Shown: piece by piece, positions 1 to 7,928 of the stretch
Position numbering within the stretch: the first letter of the stretch is position 1
Layout of the letters: each line of letters starts with the position of its first letter
DNA from: Bubalus kerabau
Lineage: Eukaryota > Chordata > Mammalia > Artiodactyla > Bovidae
DNA: 64,000 nt
Direction of reading: 5' to 3'
Assembly (NCBI RefSeq): GCF_029407905.1
Contig: NC_073626.1
Span: forward strand, 80,379,482-80,443,481
The notes under the pieces: model-generated
The model's input: the letters and a program-made list of their open reading frames with translations, nothing else
Database searches by the model: none
What the model was told of the DNA's origin: nothing
Translations under genes and position numbers: made by a program

Positions 1-161
1 TACAATAGGATAAGTGAGAACAAATCAGATTATGGAGAACTAGAATGACAGTCAGACAGATATGGGTTTTATCTGGTGTACAGTGGAGAAGCCCCAAAGG
101 TTTCTGTATAGACCAAAGAAGTCATGCAGTTACAGAAGGAACAGGTTAAAGCAAAGCAACA

Positions 162-407
162 TTGCTGCTGCTGCTAAGTCGCGTCAGTCGTGTCCGACTC
201 TGTGTGACCCCAGAGACGGCAGCCCACCAGGCTCCCCCATCCCTGGGATTCTCCAGGCAAGAACACTGGAGTGGGTTCCATTCCCTCCTCCAATGCATGA
301 AAGTGAAAAGTGAAAGTGAAGTCGCTCAGTCGTGTCCAACTCTTCACGACGCCATGGACTGCAGCCTACCAGGCTCCTCTGTCCATGGGATTTTCCAGGC
401 AAGAGTA
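162..407 (-). repeat. Bov-A2 SINE (dimer, truncated)
   Basis: Two BovB-derived Bov-A monomers joined by the CTTTCACTTTTCACTTTCAT-type linker, seen here as its complement near 297-318. The (CAG)n tail of the element appears as CTG repeats at 162-175. The 5' end of the element is missing its last ~25 bases. It lies in BBS5 intron 1, in the sense orientation of the gene. Confidence 0.95.
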
Positions 408-505
408 GGACTTGGTAAAAAATCAGATAAAGGAGACAAAAGAAAATAAAGAGTGAAGAATAGGTTGCTGACTGACAGAATGCAATCTAGAGTGTCCATA
501 AAAAG

Positions 506-523
506 CAAAAAAAAAAAAAAAAA
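506..523. repeat. Poly(A) tract
   Basis: Eighteen consecutive A residues with no recognisable element body next to it; low-complexity DNA in BBS5 intron 1. Confidence 0.9.
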
Positions 524-689
524 CCAACAACCCAGCAGAATATGTGGTGGGGCTTTCTAACACTTTCTCAATAAAGCTAACTCAATTATCTATTGGAAAT
601 ACAGACATGATCATATCACTTTCCTGCTTCAAAGCCAAGTAAGTTATCCCAATACCTAGAAGAAGGAAGCCCAAAATCCTCAGCTGAAT

Positions 690-1045
690 ATTTCATAATC
701 TGGCTAATTTACCTTTCTATTTGCACCTTTTCCCTCTACTTGCCAGATCCTGCCTTCTAGCCAATGAGATTTATACCTCTAAGACTCTGTATCTAATTTA
801 TTTTTCCTTCCTTTTTTCTGGAATACTCTCCTCCTGTCTCCTCTACCAAGGCCCTGCTCATTCATCAATTATGATATTGATGAATCTCAATATCTCAATT
901 CAGATACTATTTTTTCTTTGAGGCCTTTCCTAGGAATAATGGACTTTTTTGTTTCTACGATCTTCCAGCTTTTTGTTCATTTTTTTCAATGATGGTACTT
1001 ACCATATTTTAAATAGTTGTCTGTATGTATCCCTGCACTAGAATG
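690..1045 (+). repeat. Degenerate L2-like LINE 3' region
   Basis: The order of motifs resembles the 3' part of mammalian L2: TCTGGAATACTCTCCTCCTG, a GAGGCCTTTCCTAGGAATA-like stretch, then TTGTCTGTATGTATCCCTGC and CACTAGAATGG. It is heavily diverged and the family call is from memory, so the boundaries are approximate. Confidence 0.4.
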
Positions 1046-1110
1046 GTGGGGTGGGGTGGTGTCATTTCCTATTATTTTGTATCTTTACTTATTTTTTAAA
1101 TTTTTTGCAT

Positions 1111-1261
1111 CTCCGACCATGGGATTCTCCAGGCAAGAATACTGAAGTGGGTTGCCATTTCCACCTCCAGGGGTTCTTCTGCACCCAGGGATCCAACCTG
1201 CTTCTCTTACATCTGCATTGGGAGGCGAGTTCTTGACCACTAGCGCCACCTGGGAAGCCCC
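1111..1261 (-). repeat. Bov-tA SINE
   Basis: Reverse-complement Bov-tA: the tRNA-Glu-like head reads GCCACCTGGGAAGCCCC at 1245-1261 and the BovB-derived body reads GGATTCTCCAGGCAAGAATACTG near 1122. The 3' end is truncated. Confidence 0.9.
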
Positions 1262-1552
1262 AGTTATCAGCACAGTAACCAGCACATACCAAGGATTTGA
1301 TAAATGTTTAATAAACTGAAAATGTTCATGAAATGGACCTTTGCTTGATTAAGAACTTTCCAGGGATAATATAAAAAGTCAAAGAATGTGTGCAACATAT
1401 TACTGTCACATAACTATAAATTCCCTTCTCTCACAACTGTCTTAAACGATCCAAGACCATCTTAGTAATAGATATCTAGCCACAACTAAGTCTGGGAAAT
1501 TAATATTTCATTTTTTCCACCGACGAAAATTCTGTTCATAGTAAAGAATCAT

Positions 1553-1669
1553 GCTGCTGCTGCTGCTAAGTCGCTTCAGTCGTGCCGGACCCTTTGCGAC
1601 CCCATAGACGGCAGTCCACCAGGCTCCCCTGTCCCTGGGATTCTCCAGGCAAGAACACTGGAGTGGGTG
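1553..1669 (-). repeat. Bov-A half element (single monomer)
   Basis: Only the second (CAG-tailed) Bov-A monomer is present. It begins with CTG repeats and AAGTCGCTTCAGTCGTG and stops after AACACTGGAGTGGGT, so the linker and the other monomer are missing. Confidence 0.9.
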
Positions 1670-1744
1670 AGAAGTGGCTAAAAAGCAGCAAACCATTACT
1701 AAGAACCTTTAACTTTACTATTTTTCAATACTTAATACTCAATG

Positions 1745-1876
1745 TTGGATGGCATCACCAACGCAATGGACATGAGTTTGAGTAGGCTGCGGGAGTTGGT
1801 GATGGACAGGGAAGCCTGGGGTGCTGCAGTCCATGAGGCGGCACACAGTCGGACATGACTGAGCGACTAAACTGAA
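1745..1876 (+). repeat. BovB LINE 3' end fragment
   Basis: The last ~130 bp of BovB, from TGGATGGCATCACC to the GACTGAGCGACTAAACTGAA terminus. It is strongly 5'-truncated, non-coding, and sits in BBS5 intron 1. Confidence 0.9.
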
Positions 1877-2555
1877 TACCCAACGGGCATTTTTTCCTGG
1901 ACTGCTGGCAGGAAGTTTCTAACTATTCTTTAAAACATTAAATTTCCTAACACAGGATTTCTGTTTGAGAGACTTCAAAAGGAGGTTCCTTCTTACTGTT
2001 GGTGATTTAGATGAATAACTAGATAGAAGCTTACCATGGGAATAAAGTTTGCATGCTGGGGGATTCTGGAAAATGCTTACTCCCACTTCCTTCGGAGACT
2101 CAAGCTTTAGAATGAAGTCATTTTTCTAAGGGCCCACAATGTATGTCCTTGTTCTAGAGCTAGTTTCAGAATCCTCGTTTCCTGAGTCGCTGCCCCAGGT
2201 TCCTTCCACCATAAGAAACTGGCACGGCAAGTTCACTGGGGTGTACTAGACGCCCAAGCCCTCGGCGGTCCCGGCCGTGTTTGGGTTCAGCTTCCTGATA
2301 GATTACCGCCAAGACAAGGCCTAGGATTTTACGGGACCAAAACGGCGTACAACCTAGACGAGCCCCGGCTGTGGGGCCTCGAGAGTGCCACAGGGCCCCG
2401 GCCAGTCTGGGGTTTCTTGAGGCGAGCACAGCAGCGCCAACCTCCTCCCACCCTCTAGAGGCCCGTGAGCCGCGGGGTCGTAGACTCCGCCCGCGGGCCG
2501 GGAAATCGCGCTGCGACGCCTTCTACAGGCTCCAAGCCCCTGGGGAATCTTGGCG

Positions 2556-2561
2556 ACTCAC
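2556..2561 (-). other. BBS5: 5' splice donor of BBS5 exon 1
   Basis: Reading the minus strand, the exon ends ...TCACA and is followed by GTGAGT, a consensus donor. It leaves 59 coding nt (phase 2), so the glutamine codon CA|G is completed by the next exon. Confidence 0.88.
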
Positions 2562-2620
2562 TGTGAGGACACGTCGAAGCGGACATCCCGGTCCTCCCAA
2601 AGTGCGTCCAGCACCGACAT
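2562..2620 (-). CDS. BBS5: BBS5 exon 1 (first coding exon, partial gene)
   Basis: The minus strand from 2620 reads MSVLDALWEDRDVRFDVSS plus two bases of a split Gln codon. From memory this matches the N-terminus of mammalian BBS5 apart from small changes near residues 17-19 (human reads DLSAQ where this reads DVSSQ). BBS5 is one of the eight core BBSome subunits. It has two PH-like domains that bind phosphoinositides, and with the other subunits it carries membrane proteins into and out of the primary cilium. Loss in humans causes Bardet-Biedl syndrome. Only the first 19 codons are here, before the first PH-like domain. The start is chosen because CACC precedes the ATG (A at -3), it matches the family N-terminus, and it lies in a CpG island. 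A longer minus-strand frame over the same bases (2455-2889) is a different frame and is not the gene. Exon 2 was not found in 1-2555, so the rest of the gene lies to the left of the window. Confidence 0.9.
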
Positions 2621-2657
2621 GGTGACCACAGCGGTGGAGGCCGGGTGGCGTCCCGCC

Positions 2658-2671
2658 GACTCCAAGGCAAC
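2658..2671. promoter_or_regulatory. BBS5: Candidate X-box (RFX site) in BBS5 promoter
   Basis: GACTCCAAGGCAAC on the plus strand matches the palindromic RFX consensus GTTGCCATGGCAAC at 10 of 14 positions, with a perfect right half-site. It is 38 bp upstream of the BBS5 ATG. BBS genes are known RFX targets in worms and mammals, so the position makes sense, but binding is inferred. Confidence 0.5.
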
Positions 2672-2923
2672 CAGTCGCCTCTGTCACGACGTCTACGGAA
2701 GGCGGTGAGGATCAAACTTCCTCGAGGTAACGTCGCGCTTTCCCAGCCCTGTCGGATTTGAGGATTTGCGGCTCCAGGCAGGATTCTGCGGCTGAAAGAA
2801 GCCGAGCTGGCCCCTGGCCAGGAGCTGGTGCTTGACTTCTCAGTGACCTTCCTCGCCTCCTTAAAGCTCGTCGCAACTACTCTTTCCATTTCTCTACCCT
2901 GTCAAAAAAATCCAGACTTAAGA

Positions 2924-3049
2924 AATTTCCCTGGCCGTCTGCTGGTTAAGACTTTGCACTTCCAGTACTAAGGGCCCCGGGTCTGATCCCTGATCAGAGA
3001 ACTATTAATAAGATGTTGCAAGCTACAGGGTGTGGCAAAAAAAAAAACC
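2924..3049 (+). repeat. CHR-type tRNA-derived SINE
   Basis: Head AATTTCCCTGGCCGTCTGCTGG, B-box-like GGGTCTGATCCCTGATC and an A-rich tail at 3036-3049. It lies just upstream of the BBS5 CpG island. Confidence 0.85.
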
Positions 3050-3070
3050 AACTTTTTTTTTTACTCTCCT

Positions 3071-3344
3071 AAGAAGGCAATGGCACGCCACTCCAGTACT
3101 CTTGCCTGGAAAATCCATGGACAGAGGAGACTTTTAGGCTGCAGTCCATGGTGTCGCTAAGAGTTGGGCACGACTGAGCGACTTCACTTTGACTTTTCAC
3201 GTTCATGCATTGGAAAAGGAAATGGCAACCCACTCCAGTGTTCTTGCCTGGAGAATCCCAGGGGCGGGGAAGTCTGGTGGGCTGCCGTCTATGGGTTGCA
3301 CAGAGTCGGACACGACTGAAACGACTTAGCAGCAGCAGCAGCAA
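3071..3344 (+). repeat. Bov-A2 SINE
   Basis: Full dimer: AAGAAGGCAATGGCACGCCA at the start, a linker near 3184-3208, a second monomer, and a (GCA)n tail at 3329-3344. Confidence 0.95.
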
Positions 3345-3663
3345 ACATGTGCTACATTTAATGAAAAAGCAAGGATAACGTAGAAAGTCTGAGAGCCCTG
3401 GAAGATTATTTCCAGATCTTAAAACTTAAGCAATAAAACCCCAACATCTGCACAGATGGATGTCAGAATTGTTATATGCCAGTCCTTCATTTGTACCTTC
3501 CCTCTACCCCCCTGTTGAAGTGAAATGTCTCTGTTCTCCTCTGACTGTCCCACCATTGTATGATGGGAGTCTTGGGAGCACTAGTGTCTTTAGTTTCCCA
3601 GGTCTCCAAGGGGAATTGTGCTGCAAGGAAATGCACTTAATGGCTTATAGCCAGGAGCTTCAT

Positions 3664-3707
3664 TTACTGTTATTGTCGTTCAGTTGCTAAGTCGTGTCTG
3701 TTTCTTT
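3664..3707 (-). repeat. BovB 3' terminus, part 1 (split by L1)
   Basis: The 3' tip of a minus-strand BovB (TTGTCGTTCAGTTGCTAAGTCG). The rest continues at 4388-4647, after a young L1. The last 14 bases, GTGTCTGTTTCTTT (3694-3707), are one copy of the L1 target-site duplication. Confidence 0.88.
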
Positions 3708-4387
3708 TTTTTTAAATTTTTTTAAATTTTAAATTTTATTTTATTTAACTTTACAATATTGTATTGGTTTTGCCATATATCAAAATGAATCTGCCACAGG
3801 TATACATGTGTTCCCCATCCTGAACCCTCCTCCCTCCTCCCTCTCCATACCATCCCTCTGGGTCGTCCCAATGCACCAGCCCCAAGCATCCAGTATTGTG
3901 CATCGAACCTGGACTGGCAACTCGTTTCATATATGATATTATACATATTTCAAAGCCATTCTCCCAAATCATCCCACCCTCTCCCTCTCCCACAGAGTCC
4001 ATAAGACTGTTCCATACATCAATGTCTCTTTTGCTGTCTTGCATACAGGGTTATCGTTACCATCTTTCTAAATTCCATATATATGCGTTAGTATACTGTA
4101 TTGGTGTTTTTCTTTCTGGCTTACTTCACTCTGTATAATAGGCTCCAGTTTCATCCACCTCATTAAAACTGATTCAAATGTATTCTTTTTAATGGCTGAG
4201 TAATACGCCATTGTGTATATGTACCACAGCTTTCTTATCCATTCATCTGCTGATGGACATCTGGGTTGCTTCCATGTCCTGGCTATTATAAACAGTGCTG
4301 CAATGAACACTGGGGTACACATGTCTCTTTCCCTTCTGGTTTCCTCAGTGTGTATGCCCAGCAGTGGGATTGCTGGATCATAAGGCA
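3708..4387 (-). mobile_element. 5'-truncated L1 inserted in BovB
   Basis: A minus-strand L1 with its A-rich tail at 3708-3745 (seen as T/A-rich), the artiodactyl L1 3' UTR, and the C-terminus of ORF2 protein (motifs YDPAIPLLGIH, CTPVFIAALFIIARTWKQP and YIYTMAYYSAIKKN). It is 5'-truncated inside ORF2. It is flanked by a 14-bp duplication, GTGTCTGTTTCTTT, at 3694-3707 and 4388-4401, so it inserted by L1 target-primed reverse transcription. The open frame 4068-4517 joins ~36 BovB codons to the L1 ORF2 end and is a by-product of the insertion. Confidence 0.93.
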
Positions 4388-4647
4388 GTGTCTGTTTCTT
4401 TGTGACCCCATGGACTGCAGCACTCCAGGCTTCACTGTCCTTCATTATCTCCCTTAGTTTGCGCAAACGTATGTCCATTGAGTTGGTGATGCTATCCAAC
4501 CATCTTTGTTCTGTCACCCTCTTCTTCTTTTGTCTTCAATTTTTCCCAGCATCAGGGTCTCTTCCAATGAGTCAGCTCTTCACGTCAGGTGGCCAAAGTA
4601 TTGGAGCTTGAGCTTCAACATCAGTCCTTCCTGTGAATATTCAGGAG
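4388..4647 (-). repeat. BovB 3' end, part 2 (split by L1)
   Basis: Continuation of the BovB begun at 3664: GACCCCATGGACTGCAGCAC, the TTGAGTTGGTGATGCTATCC region, and an end near TGTGAATATTCAGG. The first 14 bases are the second L1 target-site copy. Confidence 0.9.
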
Positions 4648-4824
4648 CTTCATTTGCTCAGATGTAAATGATTTCGATGATGAGATCCTGGATTTTGAAC
4701 TGATGCTGTAATGTGATGAGAGAGAAACCCTGGGAAGGAGAGAACATTTTTTTCTTGTTGTTGTTTTTTGTTTTCCTTTGGGAGAGGCATGAATTGTTGA
4801 GGGCCATAGGCATAGTCCCAGGTG

Positions 4825-5391
4825 GCCTCTAAGATTACCACTCCTGGTATACATACCTTATGTACTCCCTCCCCCCTTGAGTGTGGAAGAACCTATGAAT
4901 ATGAAAGGATATCAGTTCTATGGTTAGACTGTGTGGTGTAGCAAAGATGAAGGAGTTTTGCAGATGCAATTAATGCCCTTTGAATTAGGAAAAAGGGAGA
5001 CTATCCTTGGTGGCCCTGAACTTATCAGGTGAGCCCTGAAACTAGATTTTATTGATGGCTTTAATGAAATAGTCTCCAAGTTGTGATAGATCTACATAGC
5101 TAGGAACTGAAGGCAACCTTTAAGAGCTAAGAGCCAGCAAGAAAACAGTAACTCCTGTCATCCACCCACAAGGAACCAATTCTGTCAAGGAACCTGAATA
5201 AGCCCAGAAGAAGTCCCCAAACCTCAGATGAGATCACATCCCTGCTGACATCTTGATTTCAGGCAAGACTCTGAGAAATAATTCTGCCAAGACTCTTGAC
5301 CCACAGAAAACACTGTGAAACATTAAGTTTGTATTGTTTTAAACATCTAAGGTGGCAACAGTTTATTATAGCACTATTAAATTAATACACT
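4825..5391 (+). repeat. MaLR (MLT1-like) solitary LTR, diverged
   Basis: Motifs in MLT1 order: CTATGAATATGAAAGGATAT, TTTTGCAGATGCAATTAA, GGAGACTATCCTTGGTGG, GGAACCAATTCTGTCAAGG, TGACATCTTGATTTCAGGC, GTATTGTTTTAAACATCTAA and an AATTAATACAC end. It is an old non-coding ERVL-MaLR LTR with no internal sequence beside it. The subfamily is not assigned. Confidence 0.6.
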
Positions 5392-5530
5392 GACATCTCA
5401 GTAGGACCTTTGAAATGAAGGTTGAAATGACTATTTTTTGGTCCTTTTAACTGGACCTTCATATTCTTTGTTTCCCAGACTCTTTTTTTCTCCTGCCTTC
5501 ATAAGTAAAGTTTTTTTGTGTGTGTTTTTA

Positions 5531-5770
5531 CTTTTTAAATCAATTTTATTGAGATATGATTTACATATAATAAAATCTACCTATTTTAAGTGTACTCTTT
5601 GATGAATTTTGACAAGTGTATGCATCCATGTAACCATTTCCATTATGAAGCTACAGACCATTTCCATCACCCCAAAAAGTTTTTTCTTGCCCTTTTGAAA
5701 TCAACTGCAAGTCCTGGAAACAAGTTGTTTGCTTTCTATCACAGCAGATTTTTTTTTCATTATTTTTGTT
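5531..5770 (-). repeat. Old L1 3' UTR fragment
   Basis: TTTTATTGAGATATGATTTACATA and CATTTCCATCACCCCAAAAAG are characteristic of reversed L1M 3' UTRs. It probably belongs to the same element as 5836-6500. Confidence 0.65.
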
Positions 5771-5784
5771 TTGGTTAAAAAAAA

Positions 5785-5832
5785 ATCTATCTATATATAT
5801 ATAGATATAGATATAGATAGATATAGATATTA
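5785..5832. repeat. TA/GATA-rich microsatellite
   Basis: Interrupted (TATC), (TA) and (GATATA) units. The left part is nearly the complement of the right part, so the tract could form a small hairpin. Confidence 0.85.
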
Positions 5833-5835
5833 ACT

Positions 5836-6500
5836 TCTTATTGGTTATATCTCTGAAAATATTTTCTCCCATTTCATATGTTGTCTTTTTGATAGTTTCC
5901 TTTACTGTGAACAAGCTTTTAAGTCTAATTAGGTCCCATTTGTTTATTTTTGCTTTAGGAGACAGATTCACAAAAATATTGCTATGATTTATGTCAATCA
6001 GTATACTGTCTTTTTCTCTAGGAGTTTTATTGTTTCTGGTCTTAAATTTAGATCTTTAATCCATTTTGAGTTTATTTTTGTATATGGTGTTAGAGAACAT
6101 TCTAATTTCATTCTTTTACATGCAGCTGTCCAGTTTTCCCAGTGCTACTTATTGAAGAGACTTCTGTTTCTCCGTTGTATAGTCTTGCTTCTTTGTTGTA
6201 GATTAATTGGCCACAGTGTGAGTTTACTTCTGGGCTCTCTATTCTGTTCCATTGATCTATGTGTCTGTTTTTATGATAGTACCATACTGTTTTGATAACT
6301 GTAGCTTTGTGGTATAGTCTGAAGTCAGGGAGTGTGATTTTTCCAACTCTGTTGTTCTTTCTCAAGATTATTTTGGCTATTCAGTGTCTTTCATGTTTCC
6401 ATACACATTTTAAAATTATTGTTCTAGTTCTGTGTAAAATGTCATTGTTATTTTGATATGGATTGCACTGAATCTGTAGATTGCCTTGGGTAGTATCTAG
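5836..6500 (-). repeat. L1 ORF2 3' portion, decayed
   Basis: The minus strand contains L1 ORF2 post-RT motifs: LPDFRLYHKATVIKTVWYY, HIDQWNRIE, and SPKAKINKWDLIRLKSLFT further on. The frames are broken by shifts and stops, so no functional protein is possible. It is older than the L1 at 3708-4387. Confidence 0.8.
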
Positions 6501-6801
6501 CACCATTTGTTGGACTACTCTTGCCTCCATTTGTTGGACTACTTCTTTTAAAAACGCCTATTTATTCTTAACCTAGAAACAAAATTAAGGCCTTAGGAGG
6601 GAAATATGTAACATTAGAGCCTAGTGAAACAATGAATAGTCTAGATAGCAAAGGAGCACAGAAGAGTCAAAACAAGAATAAAAAACTAGTTATTATCCTT
6701 ATGTCAGTGAGTCATCTCTTCTTCCTACTCCACCCATCTCCTTTTAAAAATGATTGCCTTTATTAATGTTGAAAGTTCATGGGTAATAAAAAGAAATTTT
6801 C
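6501..6801. other. No recognised feature
   Basis: AT-rich sequence. A short repeat of CCATTTGTTGGACTAC occurs twice (about 6503 and 6528). No gene or repeat family was recognised. Confidence 0.5.
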
Positions 6802-6809
6802 CTCTAAGG

Positions 6810-7000
6810 CAGGGATACCCAACCTTCAGGATCTAATGTCTGATGATCTGAGGTAGAACTGAAGTAACAGTGATAGAAATAAAGTGCACAATAAATGCAA
6901 TGTGGTTGAATCATCCTGAAACCTTCCCCCACTCCTGATCCATGGAAACACTGTTTTCCACAAAACTGGTCCCTGGTGCCAAATAGGATGGGGACCACTG
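6810..7000. mobile_element. hAT-type miniature DNA transposon with 8-bp TSD
   Basis: The 191-bp element has terminal inverted repeats CAGGGATACCCAACC (left) and CAGTGGTCCCCATCC (right, complemented). It is flanked by 8-bp duplications CTCTAAGG (6802-6809) and CTCTAAGT (7001-7008), which fits hAT elements. The inner text (CTGGTCCCTGGTGCC; AATAAAGTGCACAATAAATG) matches a mammal-wide non-autonomous hAT family whose name I will not guess. It is non-coding. Confidence 0.85.
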
Positions 7001-7008
7001 CTCTAAGT

Positions 7009-7497
7009 TGTCAGCTTTCATCTTCATTGAGTGTCTACAGTATTTTGGATGCCCTAAGATGTTGTCTTTTCTTTTGTAAAGAAGACACAACTTATTAGGA
7101 AGATATTCACTAAGCCAAAATATATTTTATAATCTTAAGATTAAAAAAATCTAAAATCTAGATTTTACATAGCATAAAAATATGCTTCAGTGCAAATATT
7201 TTACTCTTTGTTCAGTTAAATAGCAATCGATATTATTGAAATATATTCCTATCTTGAAACAAAATTATTGCACTTAGCAACAACTTTCCAAGTACAACTA
7301 CTAGAAAACTGATCTTAAACAAAAAGCCTTTAAGGAGAGGAATAATTATATTTGTCCTATTTCAAGTGTTTGATTTATTCCTTAACTCTGACTTATTCTT
7401 TAACTTCTGTGTGAAGACAGTTATTAGATACATGTCACAAGTTCCTAAGCAGTGTTTATTATAATTTACTTTAAAATATAGAGGAGCTATAAGAGAG
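7009..7497. other. No recognised feature
   Basis: AT-rich, apparently low-copy sequence. Both strands are full of stops and no repeat family was recognised. Confidence 0.5.
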
Positions 7498-7928
7498 TTT
7501 TGGCTTTTCCTGTGGTCATGTATGGATGTGAGAGTTGGACTGTGAAGAAGGCTGAGCACCGAAGAATTGATGCTTTTGAACTGTGGTGTTGGAGAAGACT
7601 CTTGAGAGTCCCTTGGACTGCAAGGAGATCCAACCAGTCCATTCTGAAGGAGATCAGCCCTGGGATTTCTTTGGAAGGAATGATGCTAAAGCTGAAACTC
7701 CAGAGTTGACTCATTGGAAAAGACTCTGATGCTGGGAGGGATTGGGGGCAGGAGGAGAAGGGGACGACAGAGGATGAGATGGCTGGATGGCATCACTGAC
7801 TCGATGGACGTGAGTCTCAGCGAACTCCGGGAGTTGGTGATGGACAGGGAGGCCTGGCGTGCTGCGATTCATGGGGTCGCAAAGAGTTGGACACGACTGA
7901 GCGACTGATTTGATCTGATCTGATCTGA
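7498..7928 (+). repeat. BovB LINE 3' end with internal deletion
   Basis: Runs from the ORF C-terminus (VMYGCESWTVKKAEH) to the diagnostic (TGATC)n-type terminus at 7908-7928. About 30 bp after the AAACTCCAG motif (7696-7704), which normally encodes the YFGHLMRR-like stretch, are missing. It is heavily 5'-truncated. Confidence 0.93.

Larger units (their letters stand above)
2200..2880. promoter_or_regulatory. BBS5: CpG island promoter of BBS5
   Basis: This is the only strongly GC- and CpG-rich block in the window; the flanks are AT-rich and CpG-poor. It has CCGCCC and CCGCGGG-type boxes (about 2484-2500) and no TATA box, and it surrounds the minus-strand first coding exon. This is the usual form of a housekeeping or ciliary gene promoter. 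Transcription should start on the minus strand at some point above 2620. The exact start cannot be read from sequence alone, and antisense transcription to the right is possible. Confidence 0.85.

Noticed and set aside
1..2555. Search for BBS5 exon 2 in the sequence left of exon 1
   Set aside because: No minus-strand match to the expected QMKTRPGEV-like continuation; the segment is intronic and SINE-rich.
2371..2625. 84-codon plus-strand open frame in the CpG island
   Set aside because: Antisense shadow of the BBS5 exon region; Arg/Pro-rich composition from GC-rich DNA.
2455..2889. 144-codon minus-strand open frame over the CpG island
   Set aside because: It overlaps the BBS5 exon in another frame. 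High GC removes stop codons by chance, and its product shows no known domain.
4068..4517. 149-codon frame taken as a possible novel gene
   Set aside because: It decomposes completely into BovB and L1 ORF2 codons, so it is reported as an insertion by-product instead.
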